14,712 bases of DNA from Methanobacteriota archaeon (GCA_002714745.1 PAYF01000004.1:1-14712), one strand, 5' to 3'; positions 5,919-14,712 are shown, counted from the stretch's first letter. Notes: generated from the letters alone by a model not told the origin. Numbers and translations: made by a program.

Positions 5919-8900
5919 TCATTGCTCTCTAATCCAACTATCATCCTCTTGACGTATCCATGTCCCACATTCCTCACCCTCGTATCGCATGGGTTCGCTC
6001 TGAGTGTAGTCGCCACCATCGGGAAGGTCATACCAGCTGTCCACCTTGTCAGGTTCTGCGGCTAAATCAGAAGCTAAATCCTCGAATCCAGGAGGAGGAG
6101 GGGGGCTCATCTCAGGAGGCGGCGGCGGGGCCGAGTCAGAATTCTGCTTGGACTCTGGTAGCATTTCTGGTGGCATTGGAGGCTTTTCGGGGGGCGTTGG
6201 AGGTGTTTCTGGTGGCTGAGGGGGCATCTCAGGGGGCTCGGGAGGGGCTGTAACCTCTGACTCTACAGACATAGGCTCGCTGTACCTGCTGTACTCGTCA
6301 TCCTTCCATGTCTCTTCAGTAAGTCCCTTCTTGCGCCCGATGGTGAATGCCACCGATGCTCCGATGGCACCTAGGATAACCAGTACTGCTAGAGCGGTGA
6401 GCAGCGGATTGAGTTTCATATGGTCAACGATTGTGAGTGGGTTGGCATTGTCACCCAGTCCGTCGCCGTTGCGATCCTCCCATTCTGTCACATCTAACGG
6501 GAAAACATCGGCTATGTCACTAACACCGTCATTGTCGTCGTCAGCATCCACTACATCGCAAGAGCCGTCTCCATCGGTGTCTAGAGGTACAGAAGAGGCT
6601 GACAGAGGCATTGTCTGGCAAATAGTCTCAACAGCATCAGGCCAATTATCACCATCATCGTCGGGATCAGTGTTGTCACCTATTCCGTCTCCGTCTGTGT
6701 CAATGGTCTCGCTGGAATCGAATGGAAAATCGTCGTCAATATCGGGAGTCATGTCATTGTCATCATCTGGGTCAAGAGGATCGCAAATTCTGTCACCATC
6801 CCAATCATCGGGTATTGAATTTGCATCGCGTGGATCGGAGCCGCAGTTGGGCTCCTCGAGGTCCATCCAACTGTCACCATCATCGTCCGGGTCCGCATTG
6901 TCACCAATTCCATCGAGGTCCAGGTCCTCCCACTCGGTAGCATCGAACTGGAACATGTCGAGAGTGTCGTCCACTCCGTCACCATCGTCATCTGGGTCCA
7001 CCCTGTCACAGATGTGGTCTGAATCGAAGTCATCGGGTACAGAGAATGAGGAGAAAGGGTCGGTCTGGCAGTCTGCTTCGTCTGTGTCCGACCAGCCGTC
7101 GTTATCGTCGTCTAGGTCGCCATTATCGCCTACTCCATCGCCATCGTTGTCATCCCACTCATTAGGGTCAAGTGGGAAGGCATCCGAGGTATCGATTACG
7201 AAGTCGCCGTCATCATCCTGGTCCTGATTGTTACCAAAGCCGTCTCCATCAGTATCAACCCACTCGTTTGCGTCTAATGGGAAGGCGTCGTTAATGTCAG
7301 CGAAGCCGTCGTTGTCGTCATCGCCGTCAACGGCGTTGCAGGAGCCGTCCTGATCAGTGTCAGGCGGTATTGAGCTAGAATCGAGCGGGTCTGAGCCACA
7401 TGTAGCCTCAGTGGAGTCAGTGAATCCATCTCCGTCATCATCGAGGTCTGCATTGTCGCCGATGCCGTCTCCGTCAGTATCGAGCCATTCCTGATCGTCG
7501 AGCGGAAACGCATCAGAAGCGTCCGGATATCCGTCATCGTCGTCATCTGTGTCGACTACATCGCAAGTACCATCTGAATCGGTATCGATTGGCTGGCTGT
7601 TGTAGTCCAGTGGATCGGTTCCGCACTGGTACTCATCAGAATCGGTCCAGCCGTCATTATCGTCGTCTTCATCCGAGTTATCGCCTACTCCGTCACTGTC
7701 TGTATCCTCCCACTCTGTGCTATCAAGCGGGAATGAATCGTTGGCATCGTCATAGCCGTCATCGTCATCGTCGTCGTCCAGTACATCACAGATACCATCC
7801 GCGTCGGTGTCCTGAGGCACGCTCGAGGCATCATCAGGGTCAGAACCACATGCAACCTCATCCTCATCATAGAAACCGTCGCCATCTGCATCGAGAGTGA
7901 ATATCCAGATGGTCATGTTGTAATCTCCTTCGCCTGAAGCAGCGTAGATTTCGATAATCACACTGTCACCGCCTACATAGTATCCTGAACCGTTGGTAGT
8001 GATTGTCTCGGGGCTGGTGAAGAAAGATGAAGATGAGTCGATGATGTTAATCTGCATATCAGCCATCGCTATGTCGAAGTTAACATCGGAGGTGTCGAAA
8101 GAGACTGATACAGCGATTCCGTGGTCGACTGGGATTGCAGTCGAGTACTCGTCAACTACGTCTGCACTGGAAGATGCCCATCCAGAGAAGTCGTTCTGAC
8201 CGATGTATGTGGCGATGTTAGTCGGGTTGTTGTAGTCATTAGATGCATCGTCTCCGGTTCCTGCATCATTTTGATTGTACACTGGAGATGAAGAGATGTT
8301 GTCGAATGTCAGAGTGAGTGTGTAATTGTCACCGCCGCTCCACGCACGCACCAAGAGAGTGACATTGGTTCCTCCAATCGCAGAATTTCCACTGGTGACA
8401 TTTTCGGGATTGTCGTAATAGCTGTAATCAATGTAAGAGCCATTCTCATCGAACAGGTGGAGGTCTAGGTCAACACTAGATGTGTTCCAGGACAGGCTAG
8501 CGTTAATCGAGTGGAACATTGGCATTGTGATGCCGTACCAGTCATACTCATCCGCTGAATTATCGGCATAGCCGTAGTAGGTTGCATTCATGGCGTTCAG
8601 TGATGTAGGTGCAGATTGTACGTCTGAGGCGTCACCGCCAGTATTTGCATCGTTCTGGGACGATCCTCCGCCTCCTCCTGAAGAACTGGTTGAGAATATC
8701 CACACCTGCAGCGTATATTGCCCAGACCCAGTCCATTGATCCACTCTGATATAGACTGTGCTTCCTCCAACACTAGTGCCGTTCGAGGAGACGCTGTCGT
8801 AACTCGACGTCGAGAAGCTGGAGTCTATCGAGCTACCAGACGAGGAATATAGCCAGAGATCGAAGTCTGCTCCCGATGGAGATGTCAAACCTACTGCTAT

Positions 8901-9122
8901 CCCGGTGTTGTTTGTCATATTCACTGCGTAGTAATCATCGGTATCGTTACTCGCACTCAGGTTACCGTAGTATGTGGAGGAATTGGCCGGAAGCCAGACT
9001 GCAGTTGACGTGGTACCTCCGGCATCTCCTCCAGAGCCAGCATCGTTTGCTAGTACGACTCCAGAGAGACAAGAAATCAGAATCAAGACGGTTATCGTAG
9101 ATACAGCGCGGGGGCTGGTCAT
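5919..9122 (-). CDS. Surface protein B: three PPC-like domains, calcium/cysteine rod, anchor, proline-rich cytoplasmic tail
   Basis: This 1067-residue protein is a predicted exported, membrane-anchored paralog of protein A. Residues 9-25 are the signal-peptide core (TITVLILISCLSGVVLA). Three PPC-like beta domains begin with NDAxxGxDA motifs at residues 26, 157 and 285. Their LDL-type core strands (FDLWLY, LDLHLF) are typical of the family, and they carry many N-x-S/T sequons. Residues 410-894 form the Asp-rich calcium/cysteine rod. A membrane helix (906-928) is followed by GRKKG, which sets the tail in the cytoplasm. The 138-residue tail contains four PPxPPEx heptads (960-987), two five-proline runs and a final pair of related Trp motifs (GTWIRQ, DSWIRE). 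No enzyme domain is seen. A structural or sensing role is inferred, since the proline tail could bind a cytoplasmic partner. The ATG start lies inside a palindrome and no clear Shine-Dalgarno site or TATA box is visible. Confidence 0.9.
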   Translation of the reverse strand: MTSPRAVSTITVLILISCLSGVVLANDAGSGGDAGGTTSTAVWLPANSSTYYGNLSASNDTDDYYAVNMTNNTGIAVGLTSPSGADFDLWLYSSSGSSIDSSFSTSSYDSVSSNGTSVGGSTVYIRVDQWTGSGQYTLQVWIFSTSSSGGGGGSSQNDANTGGDASDVQSAPTSLNAMNATYYGYADNSADEYDWYGITMPMFHSINASLSWNTSSVDLDLHLFDENGSYIDYSYYDNPENVTSGNSAIGGTNVTLLVRAWSGGDNYTLTLTFDNISSSPVYNQNDAGTGDDASNDYNNPTNIATYIGQNDFSGWASSSADVVDEYSTAIPVDHGIAVSVSFDTSDVNFDIAMADMQINIIDSSSSFFTSPETITTNGSGYYVGGDSVIIEIYAASGEGDYNMTIWIFTLDADGDGFYDEDEVACGSDPDDASSVPQDTDADGICDVLDDDDDDDGYDDANDSFPLDSTEWEDTDSDGVGDNSDEDDDNDGWTDSDEYQCGTDPLDYNSQPIDTDSDGTCDVVDTDDDDDGYPDASDAFPLDDQEWLDTDGDGIGDNADLDDDGDGFTDSTEATCGSDPLDSSSIPPDTDQDGSCNAVDGDDDNDGFADINDAFPLDANEWVDTDGDGFGNNQDQDDDGDFVIDTSDAFPLDPNEWDDNDGDGVGDNGDLDDDNDGWSDTDEADCQTDPFSSFSVPDDFDSDHICDRVDPDDDGDGVDDTLDMFQFDATEWEDLDLDGIGDNADPDDDGDSWMDLEEPNCGSDPRDANSIPDDWDGDRICDPLDPDDDNDMTPDIDDDFPFDSSETIDTDGDGIGDNTDPDDDGDNWPDAVETICQTMPLSASSVPLDTDGDGSCDVVDADDDNDGVSDIADVFPLDVTEWEDRNGDGLGDNANPLTIVDHMKLNPLLTALAVLVILGAIGASVAFTIGRKKGLTEETWKDDEYSRYSEPMSVESEVTAPPEPPEMPPQPPETPPTPPEKPPMPPEMLPESKQNSDSAPPPPPEMSPPPPPGFEDLASDLAAEPDKVDSWYDLPDGGDYTQSEPMRYEGEECGTWIRQEDDSWIREQ
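6162..6245 (-). repeat. Four tandem 21-base units encoding PPxPPEx heptads
   Basis: The reading frame encodes four consecutive seven-residue units of the form PPxPPEx (residues 960-987 of protein B). Codons vary between the units at the third position, so the repeat is conserved more at protein than at DNA level. Further on, two runs of five prolines end in E and G. Proline runs of this kind normally need the elongation factor aIF5A for smooth translation. Confidence 0.75.
6441..7895 (-). repeat. Calcium/cysteine rod of gene B, six modules
   Basis: The repeat encodes residues 410-894. First cysteines are at 425, 500, 575, 685, 760 and 835, giving steps of 75, 75, 110, 75 and 75. In each module the second Cys follows 20 residues later in DxDxDGxC-D/N. 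The 110-residue step contains a Cys-free 35-residue half-unit with its own DAFPLDPNEW block. The register is the same as in gene A. Calcium binding by DxDxDG loops is family knowledge; the disulfide is inferred. Confidence 0.8.
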
Positions 9123-9136
9123 GCCCTTAGGGGCAT
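9119..9136 (-). other. Possible five-codon upstream frame overlapping the gene B start
   Basis: On the minus strand an ATG at 9136 opens a frame of five codons (M-P-L-R-A) closed by TGA, which overlaps the gene B start as ATGA. It lies entirely within the palindrome. It could couple translation or be a chance product of the palindrome. Confidence 0.2.
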
Positions 9137-9137
9137 G
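9120..9137 (-). promoter_or_regulatory. Palindrome CATGCCC-TTAG-GGGCATG covering the gene B start codon
   Basis: Two 7-base arms (CATGCCC at 9120-9126 and GGGCATG at 9131-9137) flank a 4-base loop. The ATG of gene B, at 9122-9120 on the minus strand, lies in one arm. In RNA the arms would form a stem hiding the start codon. In DNA the site resembles the other CCC-W-GGG palindromes of this window. Which of these applies is unknown. Confidence 0.45.
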
Positions 9138-9204
9138 CGTGTATGCTTGAACTTTGGCACCAATGGTTAGTGCAGAAATTGCACCTTATCAGCATAACTA
9201 ATAG

Positions 9205-10053
9205 TCAGTAATTGTAGAATCCCTGGCCGCTCTTTCGGCCTAATTTCCCCTGCTCCACCATCTCGATTAATAGGGGCGCAGGGGCATACTTGTCGTCCTC
9301 CATTCCCTCATGTAGGACTTTCATGATGTGGAGTACTGTATCCAAACCAATCAGATCTGCTAGAGCTAGTGGTCCAATCGGATGATTCATCCCAAGTTTC
9401 ATGATTCCGTCTATCGCCTCTGGCTCAGCCACTCCCTCCTGGAGGGTCAGTATCGCCTCATTGAGCATCGGGCACAGTATCCTGTTGCTTACAAACCCGG
9501 GCGAGTCATTGCATGAAAGTGCAGTCTTGCCCATTCTTTCAGCCGCCTCGACCACAGCGGTATTGACTTCGTCGGAAGTTTGCGAGCCGTTGATTATCTC
9601 AACGAGTTTCATTATAGGTACCGGATTCATGAAATGCATTCCGATTACTCTGTCTGGCCTGTTTGTCGCAGCTGCAATCTCGTCGATACTGATGCTCGAT
9701 GTGTTGCTCGCCAGTATCGCACCGCTCTTGCAGATTGCATCGAGCTCAGAGAAGGTAGAGAACTTGAGATTGGGGATTTCAGGAATCGCCTCGATAATTA
9801 AGTCGCAATCAGATGCTGATTTCTTACTTGTTGACGTGCGCACGCGTGCGAGGGCAGAATCTGATTCCTCCTGACTCATCCTTCCCTTGGATACTAGCTT
9901 GGAGAGAGACTTCTCGATGGATGACATTCCGCTTTCCACATAGGACTGTTCAATGTCAATCATCAGAACTTCATAGCCAGCGCAGGCTGCTACCTGAGCT
10001 ATGCCATTGCCCATCTGTCCGGCCCCTAGGACAGCTATGCTGCCGATTTCCAT
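9205..10053 (-). CDS. hbd: 3-hydroxybutyryl-CoA / 3-hydroxyacyl-CoA dehydrogenase
   Basis: This 282-residue soluble enzyme reversibly oxidises L-3-hydroxyacyl-CoA to 3-oxoacyl-CoA with NAD. It acts in beta-oxidation or butyrate/hydroxybutyrate metabolism in the cytoplasm. The N-terminal Rossmann fold has GAGQMG (10-15) and the NAD-ribose Asp33 in MIDI. The active site is complete: Ser119 in SNTSS, His140 in HFMNP, Glu152 in KLVEII and Asn190 in SPGFVSNR. Their spacing of 21, 12 and 38 residues matches the human enzyme residues Ser137, His158, Glu170 and Asn208. The C-terminal helical domain ends in [11 protein letters not shown], as is usual. Length is normal for a stand-alone enzyme, without a fused hydratase. 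It starts 31 bases after the protease gene ends, with no visible TATA box between them, so co-transcription is plausible. Chain-length preference cannot be read from sequence. Confidence 0.93.
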   Translation of the reverse strand: MEIGSIAVLGAGQMGNGIAQVAACAGYEVLMIDIEQSYVESGMSSIEKSLSKLVSKGRMSQEESDSALARVRTSTSKKSASDCDLIIEAIPEIPNLKFSTFSELDAICKSGAILASNTSSISIDEIAAATNRPDRVIGMHFMNPVPIMKLVEIINGSQTSDEVNTAVVEAAERMGKTALSCNDSPGFVSNRILCPMLNEAILTLQEGVAEPEAIDGIMKLGMNHPIGPLALADLIGLDTVLHIMKVLHEGMEDDKYAPAPLLIEMVEQGKLGRKSGQGFYNY

Positions 10054-10080
10054 GCCCCTTCGAGAAGGGGCAGGGGCATG
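10051..10080 (-). promoter_or_regulatory. Nested hairpins covering the dehydrogenase start codon
   Basis: Almost the whole 31-base protease-dehydrogenase spacer, together with the start codon, can fold. The proximal hairpin pairs TGCCCCTT (10053-10060) with AAGGGGCA (10065-10072) around CGAG. The alternative pairs CATGCCCC (10051-10058, which includes the start codon) with GGGGCATG (10073-10080). The two share one arm and cannot form together. It could be a translational switch, a partial terminator for the protease gene, or a DNA operator. Confidence 0.4.
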
Positions 10081-10084
10081 AGCC

Positions 10085-13000
10085 TTACTCAGTTGAATCG
10101 TCCTCGGATGAGTTGCTGCTGGAGACTGATTCTACTTCGGACATAATCTCATCAATATCCGGCCCGTGTTTGAGTAGCCTTTCTTTCCTAGCCCTGCGAT
10201 TCCTAATTCCGACTGTAGGAACTATGACGAGGAGGATTAGAACGATTCCTGCTAGCGAGAACCACCACAGCATTGGCCCTGAGGCTCTGGCATCATCGAG
10301 GGCCCAGTCGATCCACTCCTGTTCTAGCACCTCAATAGAAGCTGAGTTCTCGTTGTTAGCCCCATCCGAGGACAGGGCGTTGATGACGTGAGTGCCTGGA
10401 ATCTCCGGAATACCAATTTCAACTTCGAACAGGCCACTGTCTTCACAGATGAAGTCAACAGAATCTGTATCGGACCAAACCATCACAGATGCGCCCCTCT
10501 CGCATGTTCCACTGACGACTCTCTGGACCTCCAAGGAGGAGGTTCTGTTCGCCTTCTCCTCCAATGTCAATGATGGTGGAATGGTGTCGCGAACTATTGA
10601 AAGAGTGTAGTTGTCATAGTGGTCCAGTGCCTCAATTTCGATTAGGAATTGATTGTTTCCTTCTATGAGTTCCAATGTGAGAGTAACAACAGCAGCACCT
10701 GGCTCGATTAGGCTTCTCTGTTCCGAGCCGACCCTGCTCCACCAAATCTCCTGGTCTGGGCCTCTCTGTAATATCGCCTCGACGACATCGATTGCCTTCA
10801 GGCCCCCATCCCAATCTGCAGAAACATGAGTTGCGTAGATTGAGGGGTCCAGCATTATGTCTCGGCACTCTTTGAATCTGTTATCATTCTCATGTGGCTC
10901 GGTTCCGTCGACGGCCACCAGACATACCTCATGCATGCCAGTGTGGTTGAGTTCGAAAAGTGCCCCTCCAGTGACATCCGTGCGCTCACTTATCGTCACA
11001 CCATCGATAGTGAAGGTGACATCAACCTCCTCGCTAGCGAGCCATGACAGGCCCTGCCTGTGATCGAAGAACGACGTCTCTGTGCCGGGGTTGATTGACC
11101 ACTCAACCACTGGGGGTGTGCTATCCAGAGCCATGGGCCAAGTCTCAACTACGGAGTTGTTCGCCCAGTCTGTCAGCTCTAGGCTCATCACGTACTCTCC
11201 ATCTGGGAGCTGTGATGTGTTGATACTGTACTGTGCAATCTGAGTGGTCTGTCCGGGGTCATCTTGCAGCCTAGGTTGTGGGATCATCTGAGATGTGTCG
11301 CATTGGACCAGTTCATGCGGGGAGTTCACCGCAGACAATCTGAAGCACCAATCTTGGATATCCACCGAGATGATTGCAGTCATCACTCCCTCTGTCAAAT
11401 TCAGGGGATCTGTGATGGTTACTGAGTCATAGTGGAAGCCTGCTTGGTCTGTGACCTCAATCAAATCAGCCGAGGGGGCAGTCGGATCGAATACCACAGT
11501 GAAGTCGCGTGTGAACGAATTGCCCGCCGGATCAGTGACCACGATGTCGAATGCACTGCTTCCGTTCACATAGTAGAAAGTGGACTCCTGATGTTGCCTC
11601 GGCTCCGCCTCAGTGAGATGGATTGTGACCTCGGCGTTTCCATTCTCATCTAGGGCTACCGGATTGCCAGAGTGGATTACACTGGCCCCGGGCTCGGAAT
11701 GCAGTGTGTAGGTCAGAATTGGTTGATTGGTTATCCAAGGGATGTCAGAGAGCACCAAGGGCGGTGCTGTGACATCGTAGGAAACAGCGAGATGGGCCTG
11801 GGCCGAGCGATTCGCCCTGTCTGTTAGAGTGGCTGAATATTGGTGCCACTGCTCGACTTCAGGCAGTGTTGAGTTAATCCAGACTTCTCTGAAACTGACG
11901 TTATCTGGAATCGCGAAGTGATTGCCGCTATTCCAGATTTCTGTCAGGTTGTGGTATGCGAGTTCTGTGTCCAGTGCTCCCACTGAATCGGCATCTGGTA
12001 TGCTGGTTAGATTGTCTGCAGCAAACCAATTGAGATCATCTAGTCTGAATCCGATACCGGTATCCAGAGCATGAATCCTTATCGGAACAACAGAATTGGT
12101 CTCAGTCATGTTCTCAGGGACTACAAAGGATATCTCTGGATCCAATTCTGCCAATTCGTAGGTATACGGCAGACGCAGGCTTATCCCACCTTCGACCACC
12201 ACTTCTACATGCCCAGTCCAAACGCCCGCATGCTCTGGACGCTCGTATGCCAGATTCACTTGGAATGCAGATGACGGGACCTGTCCTGCCAGAGCATCGC
12301 TTCCGTTCGGCCATAGGGATGAGATTTCCCCCGGTGTCATTGTGAAGTTGTCAGTGATTGTCAACTGGTCGCCTCCGATGACCTCGATGTCAATCCAAAA
12401 CTGAACGGTGCCACTGGGCACCGACCAGCCATGAACTGCAACTGCGTAATACCCGTCTTCGGGAGAGGTGATTCTGATACTCTCAGACGAGGAGGCGGAC
12501 CAGGAGCGTGTTACCTCCTCATTTGAGGAGAAAGTGCCATCACCGTTAGAGTCTCTGAATAGATAAAGGTCTAGATCGGCATCGTCGTGTGAATTCATTC
12601 TAATGTCGATCTCAGTGGAGTTCTGGATGCTCATATTGTGCCACCAAGATGCAGTCATCTTGTCTCCTGAAACATCTTGGAATGCAGTCTCATTGTCGAA
12701 GTATGCTGGCTGGCTCCAGCCGTAGGATGATACTGAGTCAATGTTCAGGGGAATCGTGGAAACGACATGGACGGCATCCACGCCGCTGCCTTCAGACCAG
12801 TCTGTGACTAGTTTATCGAATCCAGATTCCTCGGCCGCGAGATATCCGACTGATACATTGAGAGGATTGTCGTTAGTAGAGACTCCATGCAGGGCTGTGT
12901 GCAGAACTAGTTGGTGGACGCCTTGCTCGGCGGGCACTGCGAACATCTCTCGAGACGTGCCTGTGAATGTGCCCCAGTTGTGAGAGCCCCCTCCGGCATG

Positions 13001-14712
13001 ATTGTTGGTAGATCGCGACTCAATGTAGAAAGTTGAGTCCCCGTATGAGTCCGGATCATCCTCCGCATACCCGTGCGGAGTCTCAGACAGCCAAAGGACA
13101 TCTATGTCGGTGTATGGATTATCATCCCAATCGACATCGAGAATAGCAGTACCTCCGGTGTCCCATTCCTCCGGCCACTCTACAGATAGGAATCTCCAGT
13201 CGCCGCTCTCCGCTCTCCAATTCCATCTTGTAGCTCCACTTATCCAGGACTCGTCGTAGAGAGTCTGGTTGGAGACGTTGCCGTCCAGCGGCTTGGCTTC
13301 AAGAGAAAATGGGCCCATCCAAGGCACATTAGTGACTACAGGGAGGGTCCAGTTCCTCTGTGGCAACGTAGTTGTCAAGTTACCACCCTGGTCAATTTCA
13401 AACGACTCTATCAACACCCCGTGCTGGTGCAGTCCTGGCTGTGCATCATTAGGAACTGATATCGTCATCTGCGCGGATGTAGATCCGTTTGCAGGAATTA
13501 CCGTGGTTGTTGGCATGGTAATCCAATCATGTCCGGTACTTCCGAAGGCGGTCCAGTCAACTTCGATTCTTACAGGGTCGTCTGAGAGGTGCCCGTTAGA
13601 ATTCCAGACTCCAAGGAATATTCCATCCCTAGCATCCTCAAATGGCAACCCGACTCTGACCTCGGCGTTGGGCCCGTTACTCCACCAATAGGTCACCTCC
13701 TCGAGTTCACTCGACTCGGTCCAATCATCTGAATCCACCATTGAGTCGTTGTCGAAATCTTCGACATAGATTCCGTCTTCGTCATCATCGGTCCATCGAT
13801 AGATCTGTAGGAACACTCGCTCCTCCGAACTCCTATCCTGATTGCCATCGAAAGCCGAGTACTCTATCGTAGCCCTGGCCCTGAGTTGCACGGTATCCGC
13901 CGGTAGTTTGTACTCTGTTCCATTGGAGATGTGCAGTGGAATCAGCAGGTCCGGCCTGTCTCCTTGATGGCCATCCCAAGAGTCATTTACTCCTTCTTCA
14001 CTTCCATTACCTAGACTCTCCCATACGTGAACGGTGTGCTCAAGGGGAGTGAAAGCGGTAGGCGTGAACCTCAGCATGACATCAGAATCACCGTAATTTT
14101 CGAACCCCAGATCTACGATTTGAGATTCGCCAGGACGCATGAGATTGATGTTAGCATCCCTATGCTTGCCTTGGAAAGTCCCGCTGTTCCACTGTGCCGG
14201 ACTTGCCCACCAAGTGCCATTGGCGCCGTCGAGTGTTGCTGTCGCACGCGAGGCGTTGAACCAGCCTCCTCCTTGCACGAATGGTTCGTACCCTCTGTCA
14301 TCGGAAGTAGACAGGATGAAATCTCTGAATTCCTGAGAGCCTGGATAGTCTCCAAGGTTCTCCTGCCAAGCCTCGGCTACCAATGCCATCAGTCCGGCAG
14401 CGATAGGTGTAGCAAGACTGGTTCCTCCCCAAGTCCCCCATGCTGAGTTCGCGTCGTCTCTAGAATTGAGTGGTAAATTGCCCGTAGCGGACCAGCCGAC
14501 AGAGACTATGTCAGGGTCCATCCTCCCAACCACATTCGGCCCACGGTTTGACCAAGGTGCGTTCTGGCCCCATGAGTCGCTGGATCGGCTACTGAATGCT
14601 CCCACGGAGAAGATTCCGTGCGCTGCACCTGGAACCTTTGCTGTACCGAATCCGTGGCCGCCGTTGCCGATGGCAACAGAATACGATGCGTTGTCGTTGT
14701 AGATTCTAGTCA
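10085..14712 (-). CDS. Giant membrane-anchored subtilisin-like serine protease (N-terminus outside window)
   Basis: The frame stays open to the right edge, so the first part of the gene is missing; 1541 codons are visible (numbered here from the edge). A GTG at 14605 would be an internal codon, since catalytic-domain sequence precedes it. It shows the second half of a subtilase (S8) domain: AIGNGG with the oxyanion Asn (residue 16), SVGA, WSNRGP, DIVSVG and GTSLATP with the nucleophile Ser (residue 98). The catalytic Asp and His lie outside. Beyond it are Ig-like/Fn3-like beta domains, a PPC-like domain with LDLYLF and a DSNGDG loop (about 682-781), then Ig-like units opened by D-x-T-x-P-P or similar. 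A membrane helix (about 1481-1502) is followed by RNRRARKER and a Ser/Asp-rich end. The protease would face outward and degrade proteins near the cell surface; its substrate is unknown. Confidence 0.9.
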   Translation of the reverse strand, partial: TRIYNDNASYSVAIGNGGHGFGTAKVPGAAHGIFSVGAFSSRSSDSWGQNAPWSNRGPNVVGRMDPDIVSVGWSATGNLPLNSRDDANSAWGTWGGTSLATPIAAGLMALVAEAWQENLGDYPGSQEFRDFILSTSDDRGYEPFVQGGGWFNASRATATLDGANGTWWASPAQWNSGTFQGKHRDANINLMRPGESQIVDLGFENYGDSDVMLRFTPTAFTPLEHTVHVWESLGNGSEEGVNDSWDGHQGDRPDLLIPLHISNGTEYKLPADTVQLRARATIEYSAFDGNQDRSSEERVFLQIYRWTDDDEDGIYVEDFDNDSMVDSDDWTESSELEEVTYWWSNGPNAEVRVGLPFEDARDGIFLGVWNSNGHLSDDPVRIEVDWTAFGSTGHDWITMPTTTVIPANGSTSAQMTISVPNDAQPGLHQHGVLIESFEIDQGGNLTTTLPQRNWTLPVVTNVPWMGPFSLEAKPLDGNVSNQTLYDESWISGATRWNWRAESGDWRFLSVEWPEEWDTGGTAILDVDWDDNPYTDIDVLWLSETPHGYAEDDPDSYGDSTFYIESRSTNNHAGGGSHNWGTFTGTSREMFAVPAEQGVHQLVLHTALHGVSTNDNPLNVSVGYLAAEESGFDKLVTDWSEGSGVDAVHVVSTIPLNIDSVSSYGWSQPAYFDNETAFQDVSGDKMTASWWHNMSIQNSTEIDIRMNSHDDADLDLYLFRDSNGDGTFSSNEEVTRSWSASSSESIRITSPEDGYYAVAVHGWSVPSGTVQFWIDIEVIGGDQLTITDNFTMTPGEISSLWPNGSDALAGQVPSSAFQVNLAYERPEHAGVWTGHVEVVVEGGISLRLPYTYELAELDPEISFVVPENMTETNSVVPIRIHALDTGIGFRLDDLNWFAADNLTSIPDADSVGALDTELAYHNLTEIWNSGNHFAIPDNVSFREVWINSTLPEVEQWHQYSATLTDRANRSAQAHLAVSYDVTAPPLVLSDIPWITNQPILTYTLHSEPGASVIHSGNPVALDENGNAEVTIHLTEAEPRQHQESTFYYVNGSSAFDIVVTDPAGNSFTRDFTVVFDPTAPSADLIEVTDQAGFHYDSVTITDPLNLTEGVMTAIISVDIQDWCFRLSAVNSPHELVQCDTSQMIPQPRLQDDPGQTTQIAQYSINTSQLPDGEYVMSLELTDWANNSVVETWPMALDSTPPVVEWSINPGTETSFFDHRQGLSWLASEEVDVTFTIDGVTISERTDVTGGALFELNHTGMHEVCLVAVDGTEPHENDNRFKECRDIMLDPSIYATHVSADWDGGLKAIDVVEAILQRGPDQEIWWSRVGSEQRSLIEPGAAVVTLTLELIEGNNQFLIEIEALDHYDNYTLSIVRDTIPPSLTLEEKANRTSSLEVQRVVSGTCERGASVMVWSDTDSVDFICEDSGLFEVEIGIPEIPGTHVINALSSDGANNENSASIEVLEQEWIDWALDDARASGPMLWWFSLAGIVLILLVIVPTVGIRNRRARKERLLKHGPDIDEIMSEVESVSSSNSSEDDSTE

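Noticed and set aside
6331..7227. 298-codon plus-strand frame rich in Ser and Pro
   Set aside because: It is the antisense of the Asp-rich repeats of gene B (GAC/GAT codons read as GTC/ATC or shifted to TCN). Low complexity with no independent support.
9154..9184. Small inverted repeats TTGG-CA-CCAA and GTGCA-GAAAT-TGCAC between the dehydrogenase and gene B
   Set aside because: Arms of four and five bases are too short to stand out from chance without comparison data.
9401..9874. 157-codon plus-strand frame opposite the dehydrogenase
   Set aside because: The minus strand encodes a complete enzyme with all catalytic residues; the opposite frame is a shadow.

Overview
The window reads as a piece of a marine archaeal chromosome, most likely a Marine Group II euryarchaeon (Candidatus Poseidoniales) or a close relative. 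This is inference. It rests on very large secreted, membrane-anchored proteins built from pre-peptidase-C-terminal (PPC) type domains and aspartate-rich calcium repeats, dense N-glycosylation sequons, no clear Shine-Dalgarno sequences, AT-rich TATA-like boxes about 28 bases from a start codon, and short gaps. No rRNA, tRNA, CRISPR array or insertion sequence was found.

All five genes lie on the minus strand, so transcription runs from right to left. From the right edge they are: (1) 10085-14712, the last 1541 codons of a giant cell-surface subtilisin-like protease, with its N-terminus outside the window; (2) 9205-10053, a complete NAD-dependent 3-hydroxyacyl-CoA (3-hydroxybutyryl-CoA) dehydrogenase with all active-site residues; (3) 5919-9122 (gene B) and (4) 731-5746 (gene A), two tandem paralogous surface proteins with a signal peptide, PPC-like domains, a calcium/cysteine rod, a membrane anchor and a cytoplasmic tail; (5) 1-153, the first 51 codons of another exported or membrane protein cut by the left edge.

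The clearest structural result is that the calcium rods of A and B are in the same register. Each has six modules, with first cysteines spaced 75, 75, 110, 75 and 75 residues, including the same extra 35-residue cysteine-free half-unit between modules 3 and 4. The N-terminal domain number and the cytoplasmic tails differ completely: 41 very acidic residues in A, and 138 residues with proline heptads and a tandem Trp motif in B. This suggests duplication of one gene, with a rod of fixed length kept and both ends re-specialised.

The non-coding DNA carries recurrent short GC-armed palindromes of the form CCC-(4 to 6 mostly A/T)-GGG. One is upstream of the left partial gene, one is upstream of gene A, and one overlaps the start codon of gene B. 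Three more, plus a degenerate fourth, lie in the 577-base gap at 154-730 with a 22-base spacing. The dehydrogenase start codon also sits in a GC-rich hairpin. These are candidates for a shared operator or for start-codon-masking RNA hairpins. Taken together, the protease and the two surface rods could act at the cell exterior in binding and breaking down polymers; the dehydrogenase is a cytoplasmic enzyme of fatty-acid or butyrate-type metabolism.
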